A DNA stretch of 46,772 nt from Calditerricola satsumensis (GCF_014646935.1 NZ_BMOF01000012.1:1-46772); one strand, 5' to 3'. Positions 29,180 through 38,894 are shown, numbered from the stretch's first letter. A program made the numbers and translations. The notes: generated by a model not told the origin, from the sequence alone.

Positions 29180-29267
29180 CCCCGTTCTCCGATCTCCTTT
29201 CCGCAAGTGCTTCAGGTGTCCAAGAGGGATCCGTCCTCCATTTTACCGCACGGCTTTTTCCCGAACG

Positions 29268-29298
29268 AAGAAAAAGCGACGCCGTTGGGTCGCTTTTT
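29268..29298 (-). terminator. noc terminator
   Basis: AAAAAGCGAC (29271-29280) pairs perfectly with GTCGCTTTTT (29289-29298), 8-nt loop, immediately after the noc stop. The symmetrical A/T runs could work in either direction, but only noc points into it. Confidence 0.85.
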
Positions 29299-29300
29299 CG

Positions 29301-30131
29301 TTATTTTGTGGGTCGGGTTTTCGGAATGCGGATGATGAATTGGTAATAGTCCTCGCCGTCCTCCTCGTCCGTTTCAATGGGCAGTCCCGACTGCAACACG
29401 AGGTCGATCGACTGCCGAACGGTGTTGATGGCCAAGCGCAGGTCGCGCGAGAACGCCTTCCGCTTGGCTTTGGGACGGCGCGTGGTCCCGCCGAGCAGCG
29501 CCGCGACGCGCTGTTCTGTCTGCTTCACGTTCAGCTCTTTGGTCAAAATCTCGTTTAACACTTTCAATTGCAACGCTTCGTCTTTGAGCGGCAACAGCGC
29601 CCGCGCGTGGCGCTCCGTGATCTTCCGCTCCAACAGGGCCCGTTGCACCGGCTCGGGAAGGGAAAGAAGCCGCAGCTTGTTGGCGATGGTCGACTGGCCC
29701 TTGCCGAGGCGCTGGGCCAAACTTTCCTGGGTTAAGCCGTGCAACTCGATCAGCTGCTGATAGGCGGCGGCTTCCTCAATGGCCGTCAGCCCTTCCCGCT
29801 GAAGGTTTTCGATCAGGGCGGCCGAGGCGGCCTGGGCATCGGTCATCTGCCGCACGATGGCCGGAATCGTCGCGAGCCCAAGTTTTTTTACCGCCCGCCA
29901 GCGCCGTTCCCCGGCGATCAATTCGTAGCGGCCGTCCTTTTCCCGTACCACGATGGGCTGAATCACGCCGTGGGTGCGGATGGTCTGGCACAATTCCTCG
30001 ATTTTTTCATCGTCGAAGACCGTGCGGGGTTGATAGGGATTGGGCACGATTTGATCGACCGGCAGCTGCCGCACTTCTTCCGCGTTCGGTTTCTCGGTGA
30101 AGCCAAACCACCGCGTGAGCTGGTCCCGCAT
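29301..30131 (-). CDS. noc: Nucleoid occlusion protein Noc
   Basis: ParB paralogue that keeps the division septum off the nucleoid by binding DNA and the membrane. The 276-aa product has an N-terminal amphipathic segment ([15 protein letters not shown]) like the membrane-targeting helix of B. subtilis Noc, then [24 protein letters not shown] and a helix-turn-helix ([21 protein letters not shown]). I did not see copies of the Noc-binding palindrome ATTTCCCGGGAAAT in the window. ATG 30131 is favoured over the upstream frame. A terminator follows. Confidence 0.95.
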   Translation of the reverse strand: MRDQLTRWFGFTEKPNAEEVRQLPVDQIVPNPYQPRTVFDDEKIEELCQTIRTHGVIQPIVVREKDGRYELIAGERRWRAVKKLGLATIPAIVRQMTDAQAASAALIENLQREGLTAIEEAAAYQQLIELHGLTQESLAQRLGKGQSTIANKLRLLSLPEPVQRALLERKITERHARALLPLKDEALQLKVLNEILTKELNVKQTEQRVAALLGGTTRRPKAKRKAFSRDLRLAINTVRQSIDLVLQSGLPIETDEEDGEDYYQFIIRIPKTRPTK

Positions 30132-30218
30132 TTCTGCACCACCTACCGAGGAATTCACCCCGTTACCTATTCGGCGCCCCTTCCTGAAATTCCTTTTGTC
30201 GTCTCCGGTTGCCCGCAA

Positions 30219-30234
30219 TGTTCCACGTGAAACA
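30219..30234. other. parS site between noc and rsmG
   Basis: TGTTCCACGTGAAACA, identical to the site inside parB. It lies in the 120-bp gap upstream of noc, about 7 kb from dnaA. Confidence 0.95.
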
Positions 30235-30251
30235 ACGGCGGCACGTTTCCT

Positions 30252-30965
30252 TCAGCGAAGGGGTTTTTTCTCCGGCATGCCCGGCTTGCGCGGATAGGCC
30301 GCGGGGGTTGGCGATCGTTTGGCGATGAACAGAAGGGTGCGCCCGCCGCCATTGGCCGGCAGGGCAAAGCGCTCGATCCGCTCCAGCGAACCGCCCAAGG
30401 TGGCGATGGCCCCTTGCGCCTCCCGCACCTCATCGTCCACGTCGCTCCCCTTCATGGCAATAAACAGACCGCCCACGCGGACAAAGGGCAAACACAACTC
30501 GCCGAGCACATTTAAGCGGGCCACGGCCCGGGCGATGGCGACATCGTACCGTTCGCGGTGCGCGGGATCGCGGCCCACCGCTTCCGCCCGCCCATGGATC
30601 AGGGTGACGCCGGAGAGGCCCAGCTCGCGCACCGCCTCCTCCAAAAAGGCGATTCGCTTCTTGAGCGAATCGACGATGGTGAGCGCCAGGTGCGGAAAGC
30701 GAAGTTTAAGGGGCAGGCCGGGAAAACCTGCCCCACTGCCGATGTCGACCAGCGACGAGATGCCGGAAAAATCCGTGTAGAAGGCCGGCGTCAACGAATC
30801 GTAAAAATGCTTGAGCGCCACGCCTTCCGGATCGGTGATCGCCGTCAGGTTGACCCGTTCGTTCCACGCCACGAGCAGCCGATAGTACCGGTCGAAGGCT
30901 TCCCGCTGGGCCGCGGTGAGCGCCCACCCGCGTTCGGCTAGGGCCTGCGTCAAGTCAAAAGCCAT
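30252..30965 (-). CDS. rsmG: 16S rRNA (guanine527-N7)-methyltransferase RsmG
   Basis: SAM-dependent methyltransferase modifying G527 of 16S rRNA. The 237-aa product has WNERVNLTAITDPEGVALKHFYDSL, the SAM motif DIGSGAGFPGLPL, VDSLKKRIAFLEE, and ARAVARLNVLGELCLP with the conserved Arg. It begins 4 bp after the mnmG stop, so it is coupled to mnmG. The C-terminus ends with a basic KKPLR tail. In other bacteria rsmG loss gives low-level streptomycin resistance. Confidence 0.97.
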   Translation of the reverse strand: MAFDLTQALAERGWALTAAQREAFDRYYRLLVAWNERVNLTAITDPEGVALKHFYDSLTPAFYTDFSGISSLVDIGSGAGFPGLPLKLRFPHLALTIVDSLKKRIAFLEEAVRELGLSGVTLIHGRAEAVGRDPAHRERYDVAIARAVARLNVLGELCLPFVRVGGLFIAMKGSDVDDEVREAQGAIATLGGSLERIERFALPANGGGRTLLFIAKRSPTPAAYPRKPGMPEKKPLR

Positions 30966-30969
30966 GCCC

Positions 30970-32859
30970 TTACGCCCCTTTTTGCCGCTGTTCCAGGTAG
31001 ATGAGGAGAATGGAGATGTCGGAGGGGTTGACGCCGGAAATGCGCGACGCCTGCCCGATGTTGAGCGGGCGAATCTTGCTCAACTTCTCCCGCGCCTCGG
31101 TGGCCAACCCCGGGATCTTGTGGTAATCGATGTCCGGCGGTATGCGCTTCGCCTCCATCTTGCGCATGCGCTCCACTTCGGCCAGCTGTTTGGCGATGTA
31201 GCCGGCGTACTTGACCTGGATCTCCACCTGCTCCGTCACGTCCGGCGGCAGTTCGCGCGGCGGCGGGGCGAGCTCGGCAATGTGCGCGTAGGTCACCTCC
31301 GGCCGGCGCAGCAGCACCTCGAGGGATGTGACGTTCTGGATCTCCGCCGTCCCGAGGGCCTTCAGCTTCGCCTGGGTCGCCGCGTCGGGACGCAGCGTCG
31401 TCTCGCGCAGCCGCTGAAGCTCTTCCTCAATCCGCTGCTTTTTCTGCAGAAAGCGGCGATAGCGTTCCTCGGAGATGAGCCCGATCTGATATCCCAGTTC
31501 GGTGAGGCGCAGGTCGGCGTTGTCGTGCCGCAAGAGGAGGCGGTACTCGGCCCGCGACGTGAGCAGCCGGTACGGCTCGTTGGTCCCCTTCGTCACCAAA
31601 TCGTCGATCATGACGCCGATGTACGCCTGCGACCGGTCCAGGATGACCGGCTCTTTCCCCTGCACCTTGCGTGCGGCGTTGATGCCGGCCATGATCCCCT
31701 GCCCGGCCGCCTCTTCGTACCCCGACGTGCCGTTGAGTTGCCCGGCGGTGAACAGGTTTTCCACGAGCTTCGTTTCCAGCGACGGCCACAGCTGCGTCGG
31801 CACGATCACGTCGTACTCGATGGCGTACCCGGGCCGCATCAGCTCCGCCTTCTCCAGCCCGGGGATGGTGCGCAGGATCTCCAGCTGCACATCCTCGGGC
31901 AGGCTGGTGGACAGCCCCTGCACGTACACCTCTTCCGTGTTCCGCCCCTCGGGCTCGAGGAAAATCTGGTGGCGCGGCTTGTCGGCAAAGCGCACCACCT
32001 TGTCTTCAATCGACGGGCAGTAGCGCGTCCCGATGCCCTCGATCATCCCCGAATACATCGGCGCGCGGTGGAGGTTGGCCTGGATGATGGCGTGGGTTTT
32101 TTCGTTGGTGTAGGTGAGCCAGCAAGGAAGCTGTTCCTCTACCGGGACAAAGGTTGTCGTCTCGTAGGAAAAGGCCAGCGGCCCCGGGTCGCCCGGCTGG
32201 ATCTCCGTCTTGCTGTAGTCGATCGACGGACCGTAGATGCGCGGCGGCGTTCCCGTCTTGAAGCGGACGAGCTCAAAGCCCAGTTCCATCAGGTTCTCCG
32301 ACAGCTTGTTGGCCGGCTGCATGTTGTTGGGGCCGCTTTCGTAGGCCAAATCGCCGATGTACACCTTGCCGCGCAGGTACGTCCCCGTGGTCAGCACGAC
32401 GGCCTTGGCGCGGTACTCGGCGCCGGTGCGCGTCACCACGCCGGTGCACACGCCGTTTTCCACGATGAGCCGTTCCACCATCGCCTGGCGGAGGGTCAGG
32501 TTGGGCGTCCGCTCCAGCGTTCGCTTCATTTCGCGCGCGTAGAGCACCTTGTCGGCTTGGGCCCGCAGCGCACGCACGGCCGGTCCCTTGCTGGTGTTGA
32601 GCATGCGCATCTGGATGTACGTCTTGTCGATGTTGCGCCCCATCTCCCCGCCGAGGGCGTCGATCTCCCGCACCACGTGTCCCTTGGCCGGCCCGCCAAT
32701 CGACGGGTTGCACGGCATGAGCGCAATCGTATCCAGGTTGAGCGTGAGCACCAACGTCCGGCACCCCAGCCGAGCCGCGGCCAGCGCCGCCTCGCATCCG
32801 GCGTGTCCGGCCCCGACGACGATCACGTCGTACTCCCCGGCAAAATAGGTGGTCGTCAT
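30970..32859 (-). CDS. mnmG: tRNA uridine 5-carboxymethylaminomethyl modification enzyme MnmG
   Basis: FAD-dependent partner of MnmE; together they install cmnm5 or nm5 groups at the wobble uridine of tRNAs. The 629-aa product has the N-terminal FAD fold [46 protein letters not shown], the [11 protein letters not shown] segment with its conserved Cys, and a C-terminal helical domain for MnmE binding. The start follows AAAGGAGGG. Order mnmE-mnmG-rsmG is conserved in Firmicutes. Confidence 0.98.
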   Translation of the reverse strand: MTTTYFAGEYDVIVVGAGHAGCEAALAAARLGCRTLVLTLNLDTIALMPCNPSIGGPAKGHVVREIDALGGEMGRNIDKTYIQMRMLNTSKGPAVRALRAQADKVLYAREMKRTLERTPNLTLRQAMVERLIVENGVCTGVVTRTGAEYRAKAVVLTTGTYLRGKVYIGDLAYESGPNNMQPANKLSENLMELGFELVRFKTGTPPRIYGPSIDYSKTEIQPGDPGPLAFSYETTTFVPVEEQLPCWLTYTNEKTHAIIQANLHRAPMYSGMIEGIGTRYCPSIEDKVVRFADKPRHQIFLEPEGRNTEEVYVQGLSTSLPEDVQLEILRTIPGLEKAELMRPGYAIEYDVIVPTQLWPSLETKLVENLFTAGQLNGTSGYEEAAGQGIMAGINAARKVQGKEPVILDRSQAYIGVMIDDLVTKGTNEPYRLLTSRAEYRLLLRHDNADLRLTELGYQIGLISEERYRRFLQKKQRIEEELQRLRETTLRPDAATQAKLKALGTAEIQNVTSLEVLLRRPEVTYAHIAELAPPPRELPPDVTEQVEIQVKYAGYIAKQLAEVERMRKMEAKRIPPDIDYHKIPGLATEAREKLSKIRPLNIGQASRISGVNPSDISILLIYLEQRQKGA

Positions 32860-32901
32860 GCGCTATCCCTCCTTTGGTCCGCATCCCGCCACGGCCCCGT
32901 T

Positions 32902-34275
32902 TCATTTGCCGAGGCAGAACTGGCGGAAGATCTGGTCGATCAGCTCCTCCGACGCCGTCTCGCCGATGATCTCCCCCAACCGATCGAAGCACCGCTTGAG
33001 GTCGATGGCCACCGTGTCCACGGGAACGCCGGCCTCCACGCCGGCGATAGCCTCGTTCAAGGCCGCGCGCGCCTCGCGCAGGAGGCGGATGTGGCGGACG
33101 TTCGACACGTAGGTCAAGTCGCCGGCCGGCACGTTGCCGGTGTAAAACTGCCGGGCGATGGCGTCCTCCAGCTCGTCGAGGCCCTCTTCCGTGCGCATCG
33201 ACGTCAGCACCACCGGCCGATCGGCAAAGGCCGCCCGCACCTCGTCCAGTTCAATCCGCCGCGGCAAGTCGGCCTTGTTGACGACCACGATGGTGTTGAG
33301 GGTGCGGGTCATGTCGATGAGCTGCCGGTCGGTGGCGGTGAGGGGTTCGCTGTGGTTCAGCACGAGGAGAACGAGATCGGCCGTTTGGAGCACCTCCTGC
33401 GCCCGCTGTACGCCGATGCGCTCGACGAGGTCCTCCGTGTCGCGTATCCCCGCCGTGTCGATGAGGCGCAGGGGAATGCCGCGCACGTTGACCTGCTCCT
33501 CGATCAGGTCGCGCGTGGTGCCGGGAATGTCGGTGACGATGGCCCGCGCTTCATGGGCCAAGGCGTTGAGGAGCGACGACTTGCCCACGTTGGGCCGGCC
33601 GACGATGGCCGTGGCCACCCCCTCGCGCAGGATCTTCCCCTGCCGCGCCGTCTCCAGCAAGCGGTCGATCTCCGCGCCGATCTCCCGGCACCGCTCGAGC
33701 AGGAGGGACCGGGTCACCTCCTCCACGTCGTGCTCGGGGTAGTCGATGGTGACCTCAATATGGGCCAACAGCTCGACGATCCGCCGGCGCAGGCGGCGGA
33801 TGAGGTTCGACAGCCGCCCTTCCATCTGCTGCAGGGCCACGGCCATCGCCCGGTCCGTCTTGGCCCGGATCAGGTCGATCACCGCTTCGGCCTGGGCCAG
33901 GTCGATGCGGCCGTTCAGAAAGGCGCGCTTGGTAAACTCCCCCGGTTCGGCCAGGCGCGCCCCGTGGTCCAGGACGAGCTGAAGCACGCGGCTGGTCGTC
34001 ACGATGCCGCCGTGGCAGTTGATCTCCACCACATCCTCCCGCGTATACGTGCGGGGCGCGCGCATCACCGCGACGAGCACTTCCTCCACCGTCTCCCCCG
34101 TCGCCGGATCGACGAGGTGGCCGTAATGGATCGTGTGGCTGGCCACCCTCGACAAGTCCTTGCCGCGAAACAGCTTGTTTACAATCGGAATGGCGTCGGG
34201 CCCGCTGACGCGGACAATGCCGATGGCCCCCTCGCCCATGGGGGTGGCGATGGCTGCAATGGTATCCGTCTCCAT
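32902..34275 (-). CDS. mnmE: tRNA modification GTPase MnmE
   Basis: The 457-aa product has the N-terminal formyl-THF-binding domain (about 1-118), a helical domain and an inserted G domain: G1 [11 protein letters not shown]2 loop with DIPGTTRD, G3 [11 protein letters not shown]4 NKADL. The protein ends in FCLGK, the C-terminal CxGK motif whose Cys is needed for the modification reaction. ATG 34275; MEGEGAIG-type family text appears as [15 protein letters not shown]. It is the first gene of the mnmE-mnmG-rsmG run after the jag terminator. Confidence 0.98.
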   Translation of the reverse strand: METDTIAAIATPMGEGAIGIVRVSGPDAIPIVNKLFRGKDLSRVASHTIHYGHLVDPATGETVEEVLVAVMRAPRTYTREDVVEINCHGGIVTTSRVLQLVLDHGARLAEPGEFTKRAFLNGRIDLAQAEAVIDLIRAKTDRAMAVALQQMEGRLSNLIRRLRRRIVELLAHIEVTIDYPEHDVEEVTRSLLLERCREIGAEIDRLLETARQGKILREGVATAIVGRPNVGKSSLLNALAHEARAIVTDIPGTTRDLIEEQVNVRGIPLRLIDTAGIRDTEDLVERIGVQRAQEVLQTADLVLLVLNHSEPLTATDRQLIDMTRTLNTIVVVNKADLPRRIELDEVRAAFADRPVVLTSMRTEEGLDELEDAIARQFYTGNVPAGDLTYVSNVRHIRLLREARAALNEAIAGVEAGVPVDTVAIDLKRCFDRLGEIIGETASEELIDQIFRQFCLGK

Positions 34276-34330
34276 CCCGCTTCACTCCTGACGGCACAAA
34301 CGGCCATGGTCATCCTGGTGCTAACATAGT

Positions 34331-34339
34331 AGCATACCA
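34331..34339 (-). promoter_or_regulatory. Candidate extended -10 of mnmE
   Basis: TGGTATGCT on the minus strand, about 56 bp upstream of the mnmE ATG. No good -35. Same TGGTA pattern as at acpS, walR and htrA. Inferred. Confidence 0.35.
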
Positions 34340-34401
34340 CAGGGGGAATCCGAAAAAACCGCAAACGGTTCCGGCGAAGGGGCCCATGCCGCCGCACCAA
34401 A

Positions 34402-34428
34402 CAAAAAAGCCTGTGGACACCCACAGGA
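34402..34428 (-). terminator. jag terminator
   Basis: CCTGTGG/CCACAGG 7-bp stem (arms 34421-34427 and 34410-34416) with a 4-nt loop, followed by CTTTTTT on the minus strand, 25 bp after the jag stop. Confidence 0.85.
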
Positions 34429-34451
34429 AGGGAATTCGGTTTGCGGCGGTT

Positions 34452-35078
34452 TTACGATTCCTTGTACGCGATCACCACGTAGCGATGCGGCTCTTCCCCC
34501 TCGCTGTACGTCGTTACGTTCCGCCAACCCTGAAGGTGCGTGTGGATGATCTTCCGCTCCACCGGCGGCATCGGCTCCAGCTTGACGCTGCGGCGGGTGC
34601 GCACCACACGGACCGCCAACCGTTCGGCCAACCGCTCGAGCGCTTGGCGGCGCCGTTCGCGGTAGCCACCGGCGTCGAGGACGATCCGCACCAGCTCGGC
34701 GCTTTTCTTGTTGGCCACCACGTTCACGAGATGCTGTAACGCGTCGAGCGTTTGCCCCCGCCGGCCAATCAAGACGCCGAGGGAGCGATCGCCGCGGAGC
34801 GAAATCCAGAGCTGATGCTTTCCGCGCGCTTCCACGTCCACCTCAGCCTCGATTCCGACGACCGCCAGCAGCTGGCGCAAAAAGGTCACCGCTTCCTCGC
34901 GCGGATCGGGGCGACACGCCACTTCCACACGCGCGCGACCAATGCGGATCACGCCGAGCAGCCGGCGCGGCTCCTCGAGCACGCGCACCTCCACGCGGTC
35001 GCGCGTCGTCTCGAGGAGCGCCAGCGCCTTGTCCACGGCCTCGTCCACCGTCTTCCCCGCCACCGTCACCCGTTTCAC
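34452..35078 (-). CDS. jag: RNA-binding protein Jag/KhpB
   Basis: The 208-aa product has an N-terminal Jag_N domain (1-50), a KH domain (about 80-150, with LGVLIGRRGQTLDALQHLVN) and a C-terminal R3H domain (about 150-205, MPPVERKIIHTHLQ ... SEGEEPHRYVVI). Related KhpB proteins bind many RNAs and affect cell size and division. Start ATG overlaps the yidC stop by 4 bp (ATGA), the usual spoIIIJ-jag coupling. Confidence 0.97.
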   Translation of the reverse strand: MKRVTVAGKTVDEAVDKALALLETTRDRVEVRVLEEPRRLLGVIRIGRARVEVACRPDPREEAVTFLRQLLAVVGIEAEVDVEARGKHQLWISLRGDRSLGVLIGRRGQTLDALQHLVNVVANKKSAELVRIVLDAGGYRERRRQALERLAERLAVRVVRTRRSVKLEPMPPVERKIIHTHLQGWRNVTTYSEGEEPHRYVVIAYKES

Positions 35079-35827
35079 TTCGCGGCACCCTCCTGCGGCT
35101 GCAAATACCCGGTCCGCTTCAACACCAAGGTCTGCACGATCGTGAACAGGTTGCTAAACACCCAGTACAGGGACAGCGCCGACGGCAAGGTGATGGCGAT
35201 AAACAGGATCATCGCCGGCATGATGATCAAAAACAGTTGGGCCTGCGGATTGTTGTTCGTCGTCCCCATCACCTTCGACTGCAGGTACGTCGTCACCGCG
35301 GCCAGAACGGGCATGATGTAGTACGGGTCCGGCGCCCCAAGATTCATCCACAAAAAGGTGTGCGTCCGCACCTCTTCGCTGCGCATGATGGCGTAGTAAA
35401 ACGCGATCAAGATCGGCATCTGGATCAGCGCCGGCAGGCACCCCGACAGCGGGTTGACGTTGTGCTTCTGGAAAAGCTTCACCGTCTCTTCCTGGGCCTT
35501 CTGCGGGTCGTTCTTGTACTTCTCGCGGATCTTCTGCATCTCCGGCTGCAGGGCCTGCATCATGCGCATGCTGCGCAGCTGCTTCATCATGAGCGGCAGC
35601 AACAGCAAACGAATGATGATCGTCACCGCCAAGATGGCCAGCCCGTAGCTGCCGAACAGCACCTGAGCCGACAGGTCCAGCATCAGCTTGAGGGGATAAA
35701 CAAAAAAGCGGTCCCACATGCCGTTGTTCGGATCGATCGGCTTCATCTGCTGCGGCGAACACCCGGTAAGGGCGAGCAACAGGATGACGACAACCAGGAT
35801 CAACCAAACGACTCGTCGACGCGTCAA
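35075..35827 (-). CDS. yidC: Membrane protein insertase YidC (SpoIIIJ-like lipoprotein)
   Basis: Inserts proteins into the membrane with or without Sec; SpoIIIJ is also needed for forespore sigma-G activity in B. subtilis. The 250-aa product has a lipoprotein signal with lipobox LTGC, then five membrane segments with the MKQLRSMRMMQALQPEM cytoplasmic loop and the GCLPALIQMPILIAFYYAI helix. The conserved Arg of the groove is in ILAVTIIIRLLL. TTG 35827 is chosen because AAGGAGG lies 8-10 nt upstream; an ATG at 35866 lacks an SD and would give an atypically long N-terminus before the signal. Confidence 0.96.
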   Translation of the reverse strand: MTRRRVVWLILVVVILLLALTGCSPQQMKPIDPNNGMWDRFFVYPLKLMLDLSAQVLFGSYGLAILAVTIIIRLLLLPLMMKQLRSMRMMQALQPEMQKIREKYKNDPQKAQEETVKLFQKHNVNPLSGCLPALIQMPILIAFYYAIMRSEEVRTHTFLWMNLGAPDPYYIMPVLAAVTTYLQSKVMGTTNNNPQAQLFLIIMPAMILFIAITLPSALSLYWVFSNLFTIVQTLVLKRTGYLQPQEGAAK

Positions 35828-35865
35828 CGCCCGATCCTCCTTCACTGCCCGCTTCCACGAAAACA

Positions 35866-36090
35866 TTACGGAACCGGATCCACCCCGCCGGGATGAAAGG
35901 GGTGGCATTTCGCCACGCGTTTGATCGCGAGAGCCAGACCTTTTCGCACGCCGTATTTGGCCACCGCCTCGTACGCGTATGCCGAACAGGAGGGATAGAA
36001 CCGGCACACCGGCGGCTTTAGGGGCGAGATCCACCGCTGGTACACCCGAATCAACGCTAACACTACGGCTCTCACGGCAACGGTCGTCAC
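35866..36090 (-). CDS. yidD: Membrane protein insertion efficiency factor YidD
   Basis: The 74-aa product has the YidD hallmarks [31 protein letters not shown] and a C-terminal [13 protein letters not shown]; three Cys residues are conserved in the family. It is thought to help YidC-dependent insertion. GTG 36090 overlaps the rnpA stop by 4 bp (GTGA); the long frame further upstream is rnpA read in another frame. Confidence 0.95.
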   Translation of the reverse strand: MTTVAVRAVVLALIRVYQRWISPLKPPVCRFYPSCSAYAYEAVAKYGVRKGLALAIKRVAKCHPFHPGGVDPVP

Positions 36091-36434
36091 CCCTTCTCCG
36101 CGATCAAGCCCGCCCGGCGCAACACGTGGCCGACGCTTTTCACCATCTGATGATAGTCCAGCTCGAGGGCCGAAGCCCGGGCAATGAGGACCACGTCGAC
36201 ACCCGGCCGGATCTTGTCCGCGTGGGCGCGCACCGCTTCCTTGATCAGGCGTTTGAGGCGGTTGCGCACCACGGCTTTTCCGAGTTTCTTGCTCACCGAT
36301 ACGCCGACGCGAAACGTCCCCCCTTCGGGCCGGGGAAGGGCATAGACGACAAACTGCCGATTGGCGGTCGATTGCCCGTGACGAAACACGCGTTGAAACT
36401 CTTCGTTTTTGCGCAACCGTCGCTCGCGTTCCAC
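36087..36434 (-). CDS. rnpA: Ribonuclease P protein component
   Basis: Protein subunit that helps RNase P RNA process tRNA 5' ends. The 115-aa product has [16 protein letters not shown], the conserved [18 protein letters not shown] and the RNR motif in [11 protein letters not shown]. It has its own likely promoter downstream of the rpmH terminator and is overlapped at the 3' end by yidD. Confidence 0.97.
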   Translation of the reverse strand: MERERRLRKNEEFQRVFRHGQSTANRQFVVYALPRPEGGTFRVGVSVSKKLGKAVVRNRLKRLIKEAVRAHADKIRPGVDVVLIARASALELDYHQMVKSVGHVLRRAGLIAEKG

Positions 36435-36492
36435 GCGCTCCTCTCCACCTGTGCCGATCGTTCGGACACAAAACCGTTTCGATCAACTATTC

Positions 36493-36498
36493 ATTATA
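36493..36498 (-). promoter_or_regulatory. Candidate rnpA promoter (-10)
   Basis: Perfect TATAAT on the minus strand about 60 bp upstream of rnpA, between the rpmH terminator and rnpA. The -35 (CGTGAC at 17 bp) is weak. Inferred. Confidence 0.5.
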
Positions 36499-36560
36499 AT
36501 TCTTCCGCCAGAAAAGTCACGCCAAACCTTCCACGGTCTCCCCTTCTCGTGAACGCGCGT

Positions 36561-36587
36561 GAAAAAAGGCCACACCCGCGGTGGCCT
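36561..36587 (-). terminator. rpmH terminator
   Basis: AGGCCAC/GTGGCCT 7-bp stem (arms 36581-36587 and 36567-36573) with a 7-nt loop and six Ts on the minus strand, immediately after the rpmH stop. It would favour high L34 output relative to RnpA. Confidence 0.8.
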
Positions 36588-36588
36588 C

Positions 36589-36723
36589 TTACGCAGACAG
36601 CACTTTTCTCCCCTTGCGGCGGCGATTGCGCAGCACCTTCCGCCCGCTTTTCGTGCTCATGCGCTTGCGGAACCCGTGCACTTTTTTCCGCTTGCGGTTG
36701 TTCGGCTGGAACGTGCGCTTCAT
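36589..36723 (-). CDS. rpmH: 50S ribosomal protein L34
   Basis: The 44-aa product is a complete L34: [20 protein letters not shown] followed by the conserved [23 protein letters not shown] 36723 with AAGGAGGTGG SD. It is the first minus-strand gene left of the origin. Confidence 0.98.
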   Translation of the reverse strand: MKRTFQPNNRKRKKVHGFRKRMSTKSGRKVLRNRRRKGRKVLSA

Positions 36724-36777
36724 CCCCTTCCACCTCCTTCGCCAGTATGCAAACGAACAAGACCGACAGTCTCGTTC

Positions 36778-36807
36778 ATTGTACTGAAACGGTTTGTCCA
36801 TTGTCAA
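36778..36807 (-). promoter_or_regulatory. rpmH promoter
   Basis: TTGACA (36802-36807) and TACAAT (36778-36783) on the minus strand, 18-bp spacer, about 55 bp upstream of the ATG. It abuts the DnaA-box region. Confidence 0.8.
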
Positions 36808-36837
36808 GCATCCGCGCTCGCGCGAGCTGTGGATCCT

Positions 36838-37167
36838 TCATCCACAAGCGCCAACGGATTTCGACACCGTTTTGCACAGGTTGTACACAACATCTCGTGC
36901 TGTTGATAACCTTCTCCCACAAGGTGTTGGGGTTGTGGAAAAAGGCGAAACACCCTTGTCCAATGCGCCTTCTCCGTGCTATGATGGTTGTGTTTTCCCC
37001 AGTGGATAAGTGGCGAACACCCGCATTTTGTCCACAATTGGGGATATTTTTGTGTATAGACTGAGGGGATTGTGGACGAATGCAGCGCGGAATTTGTGGA
37101 CAACCCCTTCTGCCTTTCGCGACGTTTTGCGCCCCGTCGACATCTGTTTTATCCACATTTGTCCACA
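36838..37167. other. Upstream DnaA-box cluster of oriC (rpmH-dnaA gap)
   Basis: This 390-bp gene-free gap holds many DnaA-box-like 9-mers. The perfect TTATCCACA is at 37149-37157. One-mismatch forms include TCATCCACA (36838), TTGTACACA (36881), TGTTGATAA (36901), AGTGGATAA (37001), TTGTCCACA (37028 and 37159), TGTGTATAG (37051) and TGTGGACAA (37095). Boxes occur in both orientations and overlap the dnaA promoter region. This corresponds to the incA/incC side of the bipartite Bacillus origin. Confidence 0.9.
36956..36985 (+). promoter_or_regulatory. dnaA promoter (candidate)
   Basis: TTGTCC (36956-36961) and TATGAT (36980-36985), 18-bp spacer. It would give a leader of about 210 nt containing several DnaA boxes, consistent with DnaA autoregulation. 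A weaker second candidate has TTGTCC at 37028. Confidence 0.6.
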
Positions 37168-37201
37168 AGAATGTGTGAACAACTGCCGAGGGGTGAGCAC
37201 G

Positions 37202-38566
37202 GTGGACAAGAGGGTTGGCGAGTTGTGGCACCACGTTCTCACCGTGATCGAAGGCCGCCTGTCCAAACCGAGTTTCGAAACCTGGCTCAAGTCAACGGAA
37301 GCCCTCGCCCTCCAACGCAACACCGTCGTCGTGGCCGCACCGAACGAATTTGTGCGCGATCACCTCGAACGGTCCTACACCGCCCTGATTCGGGAAACGC
37401 TCCGGGAAGTGACCCAGCAGGATCTCGACGTCAAATTCGTGCTCCCGCCGCGGCACGACGAAACCGAAGGGGAAACCGCTGCATCCACAGCTCCCCGTCA
37501 ACCGCGCTCGGCAACCGCTACGACCGACGACATGCCGCAAACGGTGCTCAATCCCAAGTACACCTTCGACACCTTCGTCGTCGGGCAAAGCAACCGGTTC
37601 GCCCACGCGGCCTGCCTGGCCGTGGCCGAATTGCCGGCCAAAGCCTACAACCCGCTGTTCATCTACGGCGGCGTCGGCCTGGGCAAGACGCACCTGATGC
37701 ACGCCATCGGGCACTATGTGCTGCAGCACAATCCCGGGGCCAAAGTGGTCTACCTGTCCTCGGAAAAGTTCACCAACGAGTTCATCACGGCCATCCAATA
37801 CAACCGGACCGAAGACTTTCGCAACAAGTACCGCAAAGTGGACGTCCTGCTGATCGACGACATCCAATTTCTCGCCGGCAAAGAACGGATCCAGGAAGAG
37901 TTCTTCCACACGTTTAACGCCCTGCACGAGGAAAACAAGCAGATCGTCATCTCCAGCGACAGGCCGCCGCGGGAAATCCCCACCCTCGAGGATCGGTTGC
38001 GCTCCCGTTTTGAGTGGGGCTTGATCACGGACATCCATCCGCCGGATCTGGAAACGCGGATCGCCATCCTGCGCAAGAAGGTAAAAGCGGAAAACCTGGA
38101 CATCCCCGACGACGTGCTCCTGTACATCGCCAACCAGATCGACTCAAACATCCGCGAGCTGGAGGGTGCGCTCCTTCGCGTCGTCGCCTACTCCGCAGCC
38201 CATCAACGCGACATCGACCTGCCCCTCGCCGTGGAAGCGCTGCGGGACATCGTTTCACCGGCCAAGCCGCGCAAAATCACCATCGCCGACATCCAGAAGG
38301 TCGTGGGGGCGCATTTCGGGTTGCGCGTCGAAGACCTGATTGGCAAGAAGCGAACGAAGAACGTCGCCTACCCTCGCCAAATCGCCATGTATTTGGCCCG
38401 CGAGTTGACCGATTCCTCCCTGCCCAAGATCGGCAGCGAATTCGGCGGCCGCGATCACACCACCGTGATCCATGCCCACGAGAAGATTTCGCGAGAGTTG
38501 CAAACCAATCCGGACCTGCAGGCCCTCATCCAGCAATTGACCGAGCGGTTGAAACATCAGCCCTAA
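37202..38566 (+). CDS. dnaA: Chromosomal replication initiator DnaA
   Basis: AAA+ initiator that binds oriC boxes and unwinds DNA. The 454-aa product has domain I (1-80; [13 protein letters not shown]), a short Gln/Thr-rich linker, an ATPase domain with Walker A GGVGLGKT at 156-163, Walker [10 protein letters not shown] and sensor segments, and a C-terminal helix-turn-helix with the DnaA signature [22 protein letters not shown] 37202, with GAGGGG 8 nt upstream, matches the B. subtilis N-terminus; another GTG lies three codons before. Downstream ends in a terminator made of DnaA boxes. Confidence 0.98.
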   Translation: MDKRVGELWHHVLTVIEGRLSKPSFETWLKSTEALALQRNTVVVAAPNEFVRDHLERSYTALIRETLREVTQQDLDVKFVLPPRHDETEGETAASTAPRQPRSATATTDDMPQTVLNPKYTFDTFVVGQSNRFAHAACLAVAELPAKAYNPLFIYGGVGLGKTHLMHAIGHYVLQHNPGAKVVYLSSEKFTNEFITAIQYNRTEDFRNKYRKVDVLLIDDIQFLAGKERIQEEFFHTFNALHEENKQIVISSDRPPREIPTLEDRLRSRFEWGLITDIHPPDLETRIAILRKKVKAENLDIPDDVLLYIANQIDSNIRELEGALLRVVAYSAAHQRDIDLPLAVEALRDIVSPAKPRKITIADIQKVVGAHFGLRVEDLIGKKRTKNVAYPRQIAMYLARELTDSSLPKIGSEFGGRDHTTVIHAHEKISRELQTNPDLQALIQQLTERLKHQP

Positions 38567-38588
38567 CCGCGCTGTGCACAACCCACCC

Positions 38589-38631
38589 CGCCTATGCACA
38601 GGTTGTCCACATGTGCATAGGCGCTTTTTTT
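38589..38631 (+). terminator. dnaA terminator formed from DnaA boxes
   Basis: A perfect 12-bp stem (CGCCTATGCACA 38589-38600, complement 38612-38623), 11-nt loop and C-T7 tail. Each arm carries a near-consensus DnaA box and the loop carries TTGTCCACA. Confidence 0.9.
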
Positions 38632-38894
38632 ATGGCCACACGCGGTTATCCACGGCACCCACACCGCTGATGAGGACGAATACGAAAGGTTTATTGAATG
38701 ACCTTATGCAAGAAGCAAGACGAATATGCCCCGTTCCCCCGGCAAGCAGCGCCGAATGTCGCGAGGCACTCGGTGGCAATCGGTTTGCCACCCCTCAAGG
38801 ACTTGCCATGAAAATCGGATGAATTCCGTTTTACTTCGTGTATACGCCACAGGGGTATTCATAAAGTGAAGGCCCCGGAACGAAGAACCGGTTG

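Noticed and set aside
29301-30131. Noc-binding sites (ATTTCCCGGGAAAT) near noc
   Set aside because: No match to the 14-bp palindrome was seen anywhere in the window by eye.
30916-34329. 1137-codon plus-strand open frame
   Set aside because: Antisense of mnmG and mnmE; high GC leaves stop-free antisense frames. His/Arg/Val-rich translation, no domain seen.
38574-38822. 82-codon plus-strand frame in the dnaA-dnaN spacer
   Set aside because: Runs through the dnaA terminator and DnaA boxes, starts without an SD and has no protein-like composition.
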